A program made the translations under genes and the position numbers. The notes beneath the pieces are model-generated. The model was not told where the DNA came from and ran no database searches. It was given only the letters and a program-made list of their open reading frames with translations. From assembly GCF_004053875.1 (NCBI RefSeq), contig NZ_SBIP01000004.1:496001-560000 (forward strand): a DNA stretch of 64,000 nucleotides. Reading direction: 5' to 3'. Positions 1-9,226 of the stretch are shown here, piece after piece; positions within the stretch are counted from its first letter, which is position 1, and each line of letters opens with the position of its first letter. The stretch is from Neorhizobium lilium (GTDB lineage: Bacteria > Pseudomonadota > Alphaproteobacteria > Rhizobiales > Rhizobiaceae).

Positions 1-1
1 C

Positions 2-409
2 GAAACGACTGCTCTCGTCATCGAGCGCGACAACGGCGCCGGCACCAAGGACAGGGCCTGCGCCGACCCCAAGCAGCCGAAGCCTGACTGCTTCGAAGCC
101 CCGGCGGAACTGAAGCGTGTCTACAAGATCGAATTCAACGACGCCAATGCCGGCAAGACCGTTCGCAAGATCGGCTATATCGACCTGCTGAACATCCAGG
201 ACCCGGACAACAAGAAGAAGGCCGGCTCCAAGGACGGTGTCTACGACATGCCCTTCGTAACGATCGAAAACGTCGATCGCGTGGATGCGACGCATCTCAT
301 CATCGGCAACGACAACAACCTGCCTTTCTCGGCCGGCCGTGCTGTCGACAAGGCAGACAATAACGAATTCAGCCTGATCGAAGCGGCAGAATTCCTGAAC
401 GCCAAGTAA
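2..409 (+). CDS. Phytase-like esterase domain protein, C-terminal part
   Basis: Only the last 135 codons are present; the 5' part lies outside the window. The fragment begins in frame with a run containing LVIERDN, and later shows VTIENVDRVD and IGNDNNLPFSAGR, phrases typical of the end of the esterase-like activity of phytase family (phytase-like domain). Members are mostly secreted beta-propeller-like proteins. The substrate cannot be told from this fragment. It ends in a TAA directly before a strong intrinsic terminator, so it is the last gene of its transcript. Confidence 0.75.
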   Translation, partial: ETTALVIERDNGAGTKDRACADPKQPKPDCFEAPAELKRVYKIEFNDANAGKTVRKIGYIDLLNIQDPDNKKKAGSKDGVYDMPFVTIENVDRVDATHLIIGNDNNLPFSAGRAVDKADNNEFSLIEAAEFLNAK

Positions 410-440
410 GACTTTAGAGCGTTTCAAGGCTAAATACGGA

Positions 441-469
441 AAAGCCCCGGACTGTGCCGGGGCTTTTTT
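441..469 (+). terminator. Intrinsic terminator after the phytase-like gene
   Basis: A 9-bp GC-rich stem (AAGCCCCGG / CCGGGGCTT) with a 6-nt loop is followed by a T run. It lies 32 bases after the stop codon. Confidence 0.85.
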
Positions 470-489
470 ATCCAATCAGACAGCTGCGG

Positions 490-747
490 TTATCGGTCGC
501 CAGGGATCTGCACCATATGGCGCTCCACCAGTTTCAGGCTGCGGTCCGGCTGAATGATGTAGGTTTCCCGGTAATCCTCGCCATTATAGTAAAACTGGTT
601 CTGGACGGGGCTTCCAACGGGAGCCTTCTGCAGCCTCGTATGCGGCTGGCCCCGATAGGTGATGCTGCCGGGGATAGGTTCGATCGCAAACGCAGAATGC
701 GCGCCGGCAAGGGCAGCCAGCACGGCGACCGCAAAGACCTTTTTCAT
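490..747 (-). CDS. Small secreted hypothetical protein
   Basis: This 85-residue protein has a clear Sec signal peptide: MKK start, hydrophobic core, and a likely cut after HSAFA near residue 21. The mature part is about 64 residues and polar, with an aromatic stretch (QFYYNGEDYRE). No enzyme motif is visible. An AAGGA Shine-Dalgarno lies about 8 bases upstream of the ATG. It converges on the preceding phytase-like gene across the terminator. I do not recognise the family; it resembles the many short periplasmic proteins of rhizobia. Confidence 0.7.
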   Translation of the reverse strand: MKKVFAVAVLAALAGAHSAFAIEPIPGSITYRGQPHTRLQKAPVGSPVQNQFYYNGEDYRETYIIQPDRSLKLVERHMVQIPGDR

Positions 748-937
748 GATGATGTTCCTTTGGGATTTTGCTGCCGGGCTGTGCGTCCGGCGTATCCTTT
801 AAGTGGATATCCCGTATCCGATCTACAATCGGCAGATGGTGACTGCAGCGTTTCGTATCCGTGAACAATGGACGGAGCCGGTCTGCGGCACCCCATGCAC
901 AGATGTCGCGCCTGCCCCCTTTTCGATATGCTGCAGC

Positions 938-2458
938 TTATTCGAATGTGAAGGCGAGCCGCCGCCCGGTCAGCTTTGCAAGTTGCTGGAGCCGTCCGTC
1001 CAGACGTTCGCCTGCGAAATCGCGATAGGCATGCGGCACGACGAATTCGAGGTCGAGATCCGGCTGCGAGGCGGCGCGGAAGGCGAGATGATTGACGATG
1101 CCGGGCATGGAGGCGGAGAAGAGATAGACCACGCGCAACAGCCCGCCAAGGAGCTTTGCCAACTCGAGCAGACGCGGCGTGACAATGGCGACCAAGGCAT
1201 CCGTTGCCCCGTCGTCGTTCAGGCCCTCGAAGCGGTAGTAATTTGCAAGGCCCAGATAGGCGCGACCCGGATGGGTGATGCCGACGAAAGACGAATGGGC
1301 AATGACGTTGAGTGCCTGGGCACCGCGATAGTCGGGATGAGCGCGCCAGCTTATATCGGCAAGCAGGCAGGCTGCCCGGCGGTAACGGCTTTCCTCCTCG
1401 GTCTCGTCGATACCGAAGAAGGGAACCATGCGGCCCGTCCATTCGGCCAATTCCCTCGCATGCTTGGGGGAGCGGGCGCGAAGGATCGCTAACTGGTCGG
1501 CGGCAACCACGAGCGGGTCGCTGTCACGTTGCTCGTCAGGCAGCAGCGAGTAGAGATAGCCTTCGCGCACGCCCTGCGCCGAAAAGACCACCTTGGCGGG
1601 CTTCATGACCGTCAGCACTTCCTGCAGCGCGACCGCGCCAAAAGGCAAAAGTGCGCGGCGGCTCTTGGATACAGCCTGCCAGGCAGGGTCCTTGCTGTCC
1701 TTGGCGGCGATCACGTCTTCAAGGAACCGCTGCAGCTCGGCAGTCGGCAGCTCGTAGCCCTGCAACATGTGCAGCGGGTATTTGGTGATCTCCATGTGCA
1801 GCTTGGCGATGTTACGCCAGGTGCCGCCCACGGCATAGAAGGTGCGCCCTTCCCCTTTTTCGAGGAAGCGGGCGGTGTTCACCTGCTTGCGGGCAAAGGT
1901 GCGGGCTTTGGGAAGCGAGTTGCCCGACGATTCCGACAGGCGCAAGCCTCCGAGAGGAAGCGTGATGCCGCGTCCGAATTCCTTGCCGCGAATGTCGATC
2001 AGTTCCAGCGATCCTCCACCCAGATCGCCTGCAATTCCATCCACATCGTGAAAGCCGCTGATGACGCCAAGTGCCGAATATCGCGCCTCGTCCTCGCCAG
2101 ACAAGACCTGGATCGGCTGGCCGAGGATTTCTTCCGCCTGGCGAACAAAGTCCGGCCCATTGGAAGCCTCGCGGGCGGCGGCCGTCGCCAGCACATACAC
2201 CTCATCGGCACGAGCTTGAGTCGACAGCGCGCGGAAGCGCCTCAATGCCGCAAGCGCCCGCTGCACAGCCTCTTCGTCCATACGCCCGCTCGAGCCCAGT
2301 CCCTTGCCGAGACCGCACAGGACCTTCTCGTTGAACAGGATTGTCGGAGCGCGCGACATGCCTTCATAAATGACGACGCGGACGGAGTTCGAACCGATGT
2401 CGATGACGGAGACAGGGGCAATTCCCGGAAGGCGCCCCTGGGCTTCAGATCGTACCAT
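938..2458 (-). CDS. ppx: Exopolyphosphatase, Ppx/GppA family
   Basis: This 506-residue protein would hydrolyse terminal phosphates from polyphosphate, or act on pppGpp. The N-terminal ASKHA-fold phosphate-binding signature is clear (VIDIGSNSVRVVIYEG near residue 18), followed by GEDEARYSALGV near 140 and GDLGGGSLEL near 164. The C-terminal half fits the HD-like domain of the long Ppx/GppA proteins. It sits 6 bases downstream of ppk on the same strand, so polymer synthesis and breakdown are co-transcribed. Exopolyphosphatase and pppGpp phosphatase activities cannot be separated by sequence alone. Confidence 0.93.
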   Translation of the reverse strand: MVRSEAQGRLPGIAPVSVIDIGSNSVRVVIYEGMSRAPTILFNEKVLCGLGKGLGSSGRMDEEAVQRALAALRRFRALSTQARADEVYVLATAAAREASNGPDFVRQAEEILGQPIQVLSGEDEARYSALGVISGFHDVDGIAGDLGGGSLELIDIRGKEFGRGITLPLGGLRLSESSGNSLPKARTFARKQVNTARFLEKGEGRTFYAVGGTWRNIAKLHMEITKYPLHMLQGYELPTAELQRFLEDVIAAKDSKDPAWQAVSKSRRALLPFGAVALQEVLTVMKPAKVVFSAQGVREGYLYSLLPDEQRDSDPLVVAADQLAILRARSPKHARELAEWTGRMVPFFGIDETEEESRYRRAACLLADISWRAHPDYRGAQALNVIAHSSFVGITHPGRAYLGLANYYRFEGLNDDGATDALVAIVTPRLLELAKLLGGLLRVVYLFSASMPGIVNHLAFRAASQPDLDLEFVVPHAYRDFAGERLDGRLQQLAKLTGRRLAFTFE

Positions 2459-2464
2459 GCTGTT

Positions 2465-4657
2465 CTATTTCTTGCGTCCGGACATGACGCCGGCGATCAG
2501 TTTCGGGGCGCTGGACTTCAGGGCTTCGCCGCGGCCGGACAGGCTCGGATTGGTCATGAAGTAGTGCTGCGCGTTGAACGGTTCTTCGCCTTTGCGCACC
2601 TCCATGCGCCGTGACGTGCCGTCGGCCAATATCTCGTAGCTCTGCTGATTGTCAATCAGATTGCCCAGCATGATCTGGGAGAGAACCTGCTCGTGCACAG
2701 TCGGGTTCATCAGCGGCACCAGGGTTTCCACGCGCCGGTCGAGATTGCGCGGCATCATGTCGGCCGAGCCGATATAGACCAGCGCCTTGTCGGACGGCAG
2801 TCCGTAACCATTGCCGAAGCAGAAGATGCGGCTGTGCTCCAGGAAGCGGCCGACGATCGATTTGACCCGGATATTGTCCGAAAGTCCCGCAACCTGCGGC
2901 CTGAGGCAGCATATGCCGCGCACGACCAGATCGATTTCCACCCCTGCCCGGCTAGCGCGGTACAGCGCATCGATGATCTCCGGATCGACCAGCGAATTCA
3001 TCTTCATCCAGATGGCCGCCGGCTTGCCGTTCTGTGCGTGGCAGATCTCTTCCTCGATATGGCGCAGAATGCGCGGACGTAGCGTATAGGGCGAGACGGC
3101 AAGCTTCATGCTCTCCGTCGGCTCCCCGTAGCCGGTTATGAAGTTGAAGATGTTCGCCATGTCGTGGGCGATCTTCGGATTGCAGGTAAAGAAGGACAGG
3201 TCCGTATAGATCTTGGCTGTCACCGGATGATAGTTACCGGTGCCGAGATGGCAGTAGGTCCGCAGCTTGCCTTCCTCGCGACGCACCACCATGGACATCT
3301 TGGCATGCGTCTTCAGCTCGATGAAGCCGAACACGACCTGCACGCCGGCGCGCTCCAGATCACGCGCCCAGCGGATATTGGCCTCCTCGTCGAAGCGGGC
3401 CTTGAGCTCCACGAGGGCCGTCACCGACTTGCCCATATCGGCAGCATCGATCAGCGCCCGCACGATCGGGCTGTCATTGGAGGTCCGGTAGAGTGTCTGC
3501 TTGATCGCGATCACATCCGGGTCACGCGCCGCCTGAAGGAGGAACTGGACCACAACATCGAAAGACTCATACGGGTGATGGACCACCATGTCCTTTTCGC
3601 GGATGGCGGCGAGGCAATCTCCTGCGTGTTCGCGGACGCGTTCTGGAAATCGCGCATTGTAGCTTTCGAAGCGCAGATCGTTGCGCGGCGCCTTGGTGAT
3701 CTCCGACAGCGTATTGAGCGCCAGAAGTCCCGGCAGAACCGCCACGCGGTTATCCGGCACGCCGAGCTCATGCACCACGAACTGGCGCAGGGAGGCCGGC
3801 ATTTCCGAATCGGTCTCGATGCGGATGACCTTGCCACGGCGGCGACGCTTCAAAGCCGTCTCGAAGAAGCGCACCAGATCTTCGGCCTCTTCCTCCACTT
3901 CGATGTCGCTGTCTCGGATGAGGCGGAAGGTTCCCGCGCCCTTCACCTCGTAGCCCGGGAACAGGCGGTCCGTGAACATGCTCACCACATCTTCGAGCGT
4001 GATGTAGCGGATCGTCGTTCCCTCATCGGGGATGCGGATGAAGCGGTCCAGCGTCGTCGGCAGACGCAGAAGGCCGGTCATCGGCTCCTTGCCATGCTTG
4101 CTGTTCAGCTGCAGGCCCATGGAGAAGCCGAGGTTGGGAATGAAGGGAAAAGGATGGGCCGGATCGATGGCAAGCGGGGTGAGGACCGGGAAAAGTTCCG
4201 CCTCGAAAGCCCCGGCAAGCCAGTTGCGATCTTCGGGGGAAAGAGCGGCCGGGCGAACGATCAGAATGTCTTCCTGCGCAAGATACTGCTGCAGGACGGC
4301 AAGCGAGGCCTGCTGCTCCATTTGCAGGTTGACGATCTCCTGGAGAATGAAATCGAGCTGCTCGGCCGGTGTCTTGCCGTCGGGGCTGCGGATGACGATG
4401 CCCTGGCGCACCTGGCCCTCGAGACCGGCCACGCGCACCATGAAGAATTCATCGAGATTAGTCGCGGAGATCGACAGGAAGCGCAGACGCTCCAGAAGCG
4501 GATGGGCGGTGTTGAGCGTTTCCTCAAGAACGCGGCGATTGAACTGAAGCCAAGAAAACTCACGGTTGATGAATCGATCCGGGCTTGCCAGCAAATCATC
4601 GGCACTGCCGGACGTCACCGGCTCCGGCTGCTGCGTTTCCGTCGTCATCGTGTCCAT
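2465..4657 (-). CDS. ppk: Polyphosphate kinase 1
   Basis: This 730-residue protein would polymerise the gamma-phosphate of ATP into polyphosphate. The N-terminal domain starts with [18 protein letters not shown] near residue 28, typical of PPK1. The catalytic half carries [11 protein letters not shown], with the phosphohistidine, and later [10 protein letters not shown] and [17 protein letters not shown], as in the PLD-like fold. Length matches the family (about 690-740). It is followed directly by ppx and lies 77 bases downstream of hdaA, so hdaA-ppk-ppx may share a transcript. Confidence 0.96.
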   Translation of the reverse strand: MDTMTTETQQPEPVTSGSADDLLASPDRFINREFSWLQFNRRVLEETLNTAHPLLERLRFLSISATNLDEFFMVRVAGLEGQVRQGIVIRSPDGKTPAEQLDFILQEIVNLQMEQQASLAVLQQYLAQEDILIVRPAALSPEDRNWLAGAFEAELFPVLTPLAIDPAHPFPFIPNLGFSMGLQLNSKHGKEPMTGLLRLPTTLDRFIRIPDEGTTIRYITLEDVVSMFTDRLFPGYEVKGAGTFRLIRDSDIEVEEEAEDLVRFFETALKRRRRGKVIRIETDSEMPASLRQFVVHELGVPDNRVAVLPGLLALNTLSEITKAPRNDLRFESYNARFPERVREHAGDCLAAIREKDMVVHHPYESFDVVVQFLLQAARDPDVIAIKQTLYRTSNDSPIVRALIDAADMGKSVTALVELKARFDEEANIRWARDLERAGVQVVFGFIELKTHAKMSMVVRREEGKLRTYCHLGTGNYHPVTAKIYTDLSFFTCNPKIAHDMANIFNFITGYGEPTESMKLAVSPYTLRPRILRHIEEEICHAQNGKPAAIWMKMNSLVDPEIIDALYRASRAGVEIDLVVRGICCLRPQVAGLSDNIRVKSIVGRFLEHSRIFCFGNGYGLPSDKALVYIGSADMMPRNLDRRVETLVPLMNPTVHEQVLSQIMLGNLIDNQQSYEILADGTSRRMEVRKGEEPFNAQHYFMTNPSLSGRGEALKSSAPKLIAGVMSGRKK

Positions 4658-4734
4658 TTCATCTATCCCTGCGTGTATAGCGTGACCCTAAGCCATTGGC
4701 GCGGAAACACAAGTTCCTGACGGAACTGTCATAG

Positions 4735-5433
4735 TCAATCGCCGGTTCCAGAATTTCCGACGTCGCTCAGAACCTCGGCCGCCAGAGCCCGGGTGATGCG
4801 CGTTCCGCGCCCCAGGGCGAGCCGGTCCAGTCTCTCGACGATCGTTTGCGCCGCACCGAGCGACCGCTCCATGCGGTTCACGATGTAGAGAACAAGTTTG
4901 TCGTCGATATAAAGCTGACGGTCCGAGAACAGCTTGACGATGACCTGTGCCAGCAGATCCTCGTCCGGCTCGCCGATCTCCACCACGGTCGCCGCCTTCA
5001 GGCGCGACTTGAGATCGGGCAGCGCGACCGGCCAGGATATAGGCCACATCCGCGAGGTCATCAGCAGCGTGTGGCCGTTCTGGCGCACGCTGTTGATCAC
5101 ATGGAAGAGCTCCGTCTCATCGAAGCCGCGACGCTCGGCATCCTCGAACAGAACAGGTCCTGCCGCGGCCGTGACGGACGCATCCGAACCCTGCAGCGGA
5201 TGAATCTCGGTGGCGCCCGACCGCTCGCGCCAGATATGCGCCAGATGCGATTTGCCCGATCCCACCGGGCCGGCCAGGATCACCACAGGGGACGGCCATG
5301 ACGGCCAGTCGTCCACAACCGACACCGCAGCCGCCAGGCGTTCGGAGACCAGCAGGTCGTCCCGGCTCCTGGCCGGATCATGGGCAAATTGCAGCGGCAA
5401 TTGCTCGACCCTGCTTCGCTCGCGTTCCGTCAT
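4735..5433 (-). CDS. hdaA: DnaA-related regulatory inactivator HdaA
   Basis: This 232-residue protein resembles the AAA+ part of DnaA without the DNA-binding domain. It has a Walker A loop (ILAGPVGSGKSHLA near residue 50), a sensor-like LLMTSRMWP segment, and a C-terminal lid (SLGAAQTIVERLDRLAL). In Caulobacter and rhizobia, HdaA works with the sliding clamp to promote ATP hydrolysis by DnaA and prevent re-initiation. The QLPLQF near the N terminus fits a clamp-binding motif. The start MTERERS at 5433 was chosen because the longer open frame runs into the upstream exporter gene, which ends at 5441. Confidence 0.88.
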   Translation of the reverse strand: MTERERSRVEQLPLQFAHDPARSRDDLLVSERLAAAVSVVDDWPSWPSPVVILAGPVGSGKSHLAHIWRERSGATEIHPLQGSDASVTAAAGPVLFEDAERRGFDETELFHVINSVRQNGHTLLMTSRMWPISWPVALPDLKSRLKAATVVEIGEPDEDLLAQVIVKLFSDRQLYIDDKLVLYIVNRMERSLGAAQTIVERLDRLALGRGTRITRALAAEVLSDVGNSGTGD

Positions 5434-5440
5434 TGGGCCA

Positions 5441-6601
5441 TCAATCTTTCCGCGGCGCGATCTGCGAGGCCTTGCCATGCTCCAGCACGGGCGCATTGGG
5501 TTCTTCCCATGGCAGATCGACCGAACGTCCGTAATAGATGTCGCTATCAAGATATCGCGACAGGGCGTAGCGGACAAGCACGCCAACGACCGCCGCCGCC
5601 GGCACTGCAATCAGCAGACCGACGAAACCGAACATGGCGCCGAAGGCGAACAGCGCGAACATCAGCCAGACCGGATGAAGTCCGACGCTCTGGCCGACAA
5701 GCTTCGGCTGCAGAATGTTCCCCTCGAAGAACTGGCCAGAGAAGAAGATGCAGGCGACTGCGATGATCCAGCCATAGTCAGGCCAGAACTGCACGAAGGC
5801 TATGCCGACGGCCAGCACGAGCCCGAATGTGGAGCCGATATAGGGAATGAAGCTGACCATGCCGCTGACGAAGCCGATCAGCAGGCCGAAATTGAGGCCT
5901 ACCAGCGAAAGCCCAACTGCGTAATAGATACCGAGGATGAGGCAGAGCGAGCCCTGACCGCGGATGAAGCCCGCCACCGACTGATCCATCTGGTGAGCAA
6001 GCTCACGGACCATGACTACCTGGTCACGCGGGATCCAGCTATCGACCTTTGCCACCATCCTGTCCCAGTCGAGCAGCAGATAGAAGGCGACGACGGGCGT
6101 GACGATCAGCAGCGAGACGACATCGACGATCGCCTTGCCGGAGTTCCAGATCTGCGCGAACAGCGTGCCGATAAAGCCGGCCCCTTGCCCCAAGACCTCC
6201 GTGAAGTTCTGCTTGAGCGTCTCGATCTGGTCGGTGATCCAGCTTGGCAGGAAAGAGGTCTGCGGACTCGACAGTATCCGCTGCAGGTCCGAAATATAGC
6301 CTGGAAGCGCTGCCGCAAACTGCGCAAACTGGTTGACGATGATCGGGATGACCAGCATCAGTGACAGTGCGAAGACGAGCACGAAGCAGACCAGGATGAC
6401 GACAGTCGCCATGGTGCGACTCAAGCCACGGCGCTCCAACCAATCCGCAACCGGGTCCAGGAAATAGGCAAGCGCCATGCCCGCCACGAAGGGCAGGAGA
6501 ATGGTCCGGAAGAACCAGAGAAACAGGACGAAGAAGAGCAGCACGCCCGTCCAGAACAGGATATGGCGTTTCAGGCTGGCGCCGCTGACTTGATAGGGCA
6601 T
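5441..6601 (-). CDS. AI-2E family transporter (PerM-like membrane protein)
   Basis: This 386-residue protein has about eight hydrophobic segments: a pair near residues 15-60, one near 70-95, and a cluster from about 200 to 345. The middle soluble section (about 100-185) and the segment FIPYIGSTFGLVLAV near residue 240 match the AI-2E/PerM family. Substrates vary widely in the family, so the name does not show AI-2 export here. The start MPYQVSG at 6601 is preferred over an upstream ATG at 6634. It lies 7 bases upstream of hdaA in the same direction and diverges from purM. Confidence 0.87.
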   Translation of the reverse strand: MPYQVSGASLKRHILFWTGVLLFFVLFLWFFRTILLPFVAGMALAYFLDPVADWLERRGLSRTMATVVILVCFVLVFALSLMLVIPIIVNQFAQFAAALPGYISDLQRILSSPQTSFLPSWITDQIETLKQNFTEVLGQGAGFIGTLFAQIWNSGKAIVDVVSLLIVTPVVAFYLLLDWDRMVAKVDSWIPRDQVVMVRELAHQMDQSVAGFIRGQGSLCLILGIYYAVGLSLVGLNFGLLIGFVSGMVSFIPYIGSTFGLVLAVGIAFVQFWPDYGWIIAVACIFFSGQFFEGNILQPKLVGQSVGLHPVWLMFALFAFGAMFGFVGLLIAVPAAAVVGVLVRYALSRYLDSDIYYGRSVDLPWEEPNAPVLEHGKASQIAPRKD

Positions 6602-6789
6602 GTCCGATCCTCTTGTTTCTCGGCGTGGAGGCATATGAGCGGCGAGGGCTCAGAGGTCAAGTTCGATGCCATTGCGCTGAAGCGGTCCTTGTGAAAACCT
6701 TTCAAAAGCCGCCGCAACGCTTGCATATCCCGGCAGGCCGTGCAATGGCGGCAGCTTGTTGTTTCCATTGATCCCACTGGAGGTGGAGG

Positions 6790-7863
6790 ATGAGCGAGCC
6801 GGGCAAAAACGGTCTCACCTATAGCGATGCCGGCGTCGATATCGATGCGGGCAACCTCATGGTGGAGAAGATCAAGCCGGCGGTTCGATCTACCCGCCGT
6901 CCCGGTGCCGATGGCGAAATCGGCGGGTTCGGCGGACTGTTCGACCTGAAGGCGGCCGGTTTTACCGATCCCATTCTCGTGGCCGCCAATGACGGCGTCG
7001 GCACCAAGCTGAAGATCGCCATAGATGCCGGGCTTCACGACACGGTCGGTATCGATCTTGTCGCCATGTGCGTCAACGATCTGGTCGTCCAGGGCGCCGA
7101 GCCTCTGCTCTTCCTCGACTATTTCGCCACCGGCAAGCTCGACCCGGACCAGGGTGCGGCTATCGTGCAGGGCATCGCTGCCGGCTGCCGGGATGCCGGC
7201 TGTGCGCTGATCGGCGGCGAGACGGCCGAAATGCCCGGCATGTATTCCGACGGCGATTACGACCTTGCCGGCTTTGCCGTGGGCGCCGCAGAACGCGGCC
7301 AGCTGCTGCCGGTGGGCGATATTGCCAGCGGCGACGTCATTCTGGGTCTCACCTCTTCCGGCGTGCATTCGAACGGCTTCTCGCTGGTGCGCAAGATCGT
7401 GGCCTTGTCCGGCCTCGCCTGGGACGCACCTGCGCCCTTCTTCGATGGCAAGACGCTGGGCCAAGCCCTGCTGACGCCGACGCGCATCTATGTGAAGCCG
7501 CTGCTGAAGGCGATCCGCAGCACCGGAGCACTCAAGGCACTGGCCCATATTACCGGCGGCGGGTTTCCGGAAAACATTCCGCGCGTACTGCCGAAGACCC
7601 TCGCGGCCGAGATCGACCTCGACGCCATTCCCGTTCCGTCGGTCTTTTCATGGCTTGCCAGGACCGGCGGCGTCGAGCCAAAGGAAATGCTGCGCACCTT
7701 CAACTGCGGCATCGGCATGATCATCGTGGTGTCGCCCGAAAACGCGCAACTCGTCAGCGATACCCTGACTGCCGAAGGTGAGATCGTCGTGCCGCTTGGC
7801 CGCATGATCGACAGGGCAGAAGGGGGCACCGGCGTCGCCTACAAGGGCACGCTCGCATTATGA
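6790..7863 (+). CDS. purM: Phosphoribosylformylglycinamidine cyclo-ligase (AIR synthetase)
   Basis: This 357-residue enzyme closes FGAM to AIR in purine synthesis using ATP. It shows the PurM-type N-terminal ATP-binding sequence ([11 protein letters not shown] near residue 9), [13 protein letters not shown] near 65 and [12 protein letters not shown] near 140. The glycine-rich [13 protein letters not shown] is near 257. Length is typical. GGAGG precedes the ATG. It overlaps purN by 4 bases (ATGA), so the two are translationally coupled. Confidence 0.97.
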   Translation: MSEPGKNGLTYSDAGVDIDAGNLMVEKIKPAVRSTRRPGADGEIGGFGGLFDLKAAGFTDPILVAANDGVGTKLKIAIDAGLHDTVGIDLVAMCVNDLVVQGAEPLLFLDYFATGKLDPDQGAAIVQGIAAGCRDAGCALIGGETAEMPGMYSDGDYDLAGFAVGAAERGQLLPVGDIASGDVILGLTSSGVHSNGFSLVRKIVALSGLAWDAPAPFFDGKTLGQALLTPTRIYVKPLLKAIRSTGALKALAHITGGGFPENIPRVLPKTLAAEIDLDAIPVPSVFSWLARTGGVEPKEMLRTFNCGIGMIIVVSPENAQLVSDTLTAEGEIVVPLGRMIDRAEGGTGVAYKGTLAL

Positions 7864-8528
7864 GTTCCGGCCCGGCTCCGGCGCGCAAGCGGGTTGCCGT
7901 GTTCATCTCCGGCGGCGGCTCCAACATGATCTCGCTGGCAGATGCCTGCGCCGCGTCTGACTTCCCTGCCGAGATTTCAGCGGTGATCTCAGACAAACCC
8001 TCCGCCGGAGGTCTCGCCAAGGCGACAGCTCGCGGCATCCCGACCTACGCCTTCGAGCGCAAGGATTTCGCTTCCAAGGCGGAGCACGAAGCTGCCATCC
8101 TCATGGCGCTGGATGATATCAAGCCCGACATCATCTGCCTCGCCGGCTATATGCGGCTGATTTCCGGCGCGTTCATCAGCCGCTATGAAGGCCGGATGCT
8201 GAATATCCACCCTTCCCTGTTGCCGCTGTTTCCCGGTCTCCACACGCACCAGCGCGCGCTCGATTCCGGCATGAGGCTCGCCGGCTGCACCGTTCACTTC
8301 GTCACCGAAGGCATGGACGAAGGCCCGATCGTGGCGCAGGGCGTTGTCCCGGTTCTGACCGGCGATACTGCGGAGATCCTTGCCGGCCGCGTACTGACGG
8401 TCGAGCACAAGCTCTATCCGCTGGCGCTCAAGCTTTTGGCTGAAGGCAAAGTGAAGATGGAAAATGGCAGGGCTGTGCACGAGACGGCGACGGCACCTCT
8501 CGATGCAGGGATGCTGATCTCCGCCTGA
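7860..8528 (+). CDS. purN: Phosphoribosylglycinamide formyltransferase
   Basis: This 222-residue folate-dependent enzyme transfers formyl from 10-formyl-THF to GAR. It has the N-terminal phosphate loop ([10 protein letters not shown]), the formyltransferase active-site stretch [16 protein letters not shown] near residue 115, and the downstream [16 protein letters not shown] containing the catalytic Asp. The ATG overlaps the purM stop by 4 bases. It is followed by a toxin-antitoxin module that is not part of the purine pathway. Confidence 0.97.
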   Translation: MSSGPAPARKRVAVFISGGGSNMISLADACAASDFPAEISAVISDKPSAGGLAKATARGIPTYAFERKDFASKAEHEAAILMALDDIKPDIICLAGYMRLISGAFISRYEGRMLNIHPSLLPLFPGLHTHQRALDSGMRLAGCTVHFVTEGMDEGPIVAQGVVPVLTGDTAEILAGRVLTVEHKLYPLALKLLAEGKVKMENGRAVHETATAPLDAGMLISA

Positions 8529-8593
8529 GGCCGATCCTTGACCGACTGCCGCGTGCGCGTCATCATGCGCCCTCGCATCCATGGAGCATGACC

Positions 8594-8827
8594 ATGACGA
8601 TTACCGTCAATATCGGCGACGCGGACTTGTCCGAATTGCTTGCAAAGGTCGAGGCCGGCGAGGAAATCATCCTCGTCCGCGATGGCGTGTCGGTGGCAAG
8701 AATTGCTGCTGTGACAAAGCCTGCCAGTTCGAAAGAACTGATTGAAACCATATTTCGCGAGCGTTCGGGCCGGCAGCCGGTGACGCAGGCTGAAATCGCA
8801 GAATGGAAGCAGATCGGGCGGCGTTGA
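8594..8827 (+). CDS. Phd/YefM-type antitoxin
   Basis: This 77-residue protein starts MTITVNIGDADLSELL and continues VEAGEEIILVRDGVSVARI, the Phd/YefM DNA-binding fold that binds its own promoter and neutralises the partner toxin. The ATG at 8594 is preferred over one six bases earlier because GGAG at 8583-8586 is correctly spaced from it. The C-terminal half is the likely toxin-binding part. The stop codon abuts the toxin start. A short dyad (ATGCG-N4-CGCAT, 8565-8578) upstream could be an operator, but it is weak. Confidence 0.82.
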   Translation: MTITVNIGDADLSELLAKVEAGEEIILVRDGVSVARIAAVTKPASSKELIETIFRERSGRQPVTQAEIAEWKQIGRR

Positions 8828-9217
8828 ATGGCTTTTGTCATTGATGCGTCGGTTGCGCTTGTATGGTTTCTTCCAGACGAGGAAAGCACGGTTGCGGACG
8901 CGGTGCTGCTGCGTTGCGACGCCGAACTTGCTCTCGTTCCCGATCTTTTCTGGCACGAGATGCGAAATGTTCTGATGATGGCCTGCAGGCGGCAAAGACT
9001 ATCATTTGCTGAGGTACACCGTTCCATGATGCGGCTCAGTCAGTTGAAGATCGATACTGTTTCCACCTTCAACTCATCCTTGATCCTGGACCTTGCAGAA
9101 AGGCACCGCCTTACCGCTTACCTCGCACTGGCCATCGAAAGGCAAGTGCCGCTGGCCACGCTGGACAGGCGCCTGATGACGGCCGCCGTGAATGAGCGTG
9201 TTGTCCTTATCGCCTGA
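8828..9217 (+). CDS. VapC-family PIN-domain toxin, probably active-site defective
   Basis: This 129-residue PIN protein starts directly after the antitoxin stop codon. PIN ribonucleases use conserved acidic residues on a Mg-binding surface. The first Asp is present (FVIDASVALVW near residue 5), as are the middle Glu (WHEMRNVLM) and the last Asp (LATLDRRL). The third Asp normally sits in a block of the type LTAYDAxYLALA. Here the protein reads LTAYLALA, so about four residues including that Asp are missing. This fits a 12-bp in-frame deletion between two TAC codons. The toxin is probably weak or inactive; this is inference from family knowledge. Confidence 0.85.
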   Translation: MAFVIDASVALVWFLPDEESTVADAVLLRCDAELALVPDLFWHEMRNVLMMACRRQRLSFAEVHRSMMRLSQLKIDTVSTFNSSLILDLAERHRLTAYLALAIERQVPLATLDRRLMTAAVNERVVLIA

Positions 9218-9226
9218 TTGCTTGCC

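Noticed and set aside
3164-4720. Plus-strand open frame of 518 codons antisense to ppk
   Set aside because: ppk on the other strand is certain. The antisense translation is His/Asp/Arg-rich, as expected for a shadow frame.
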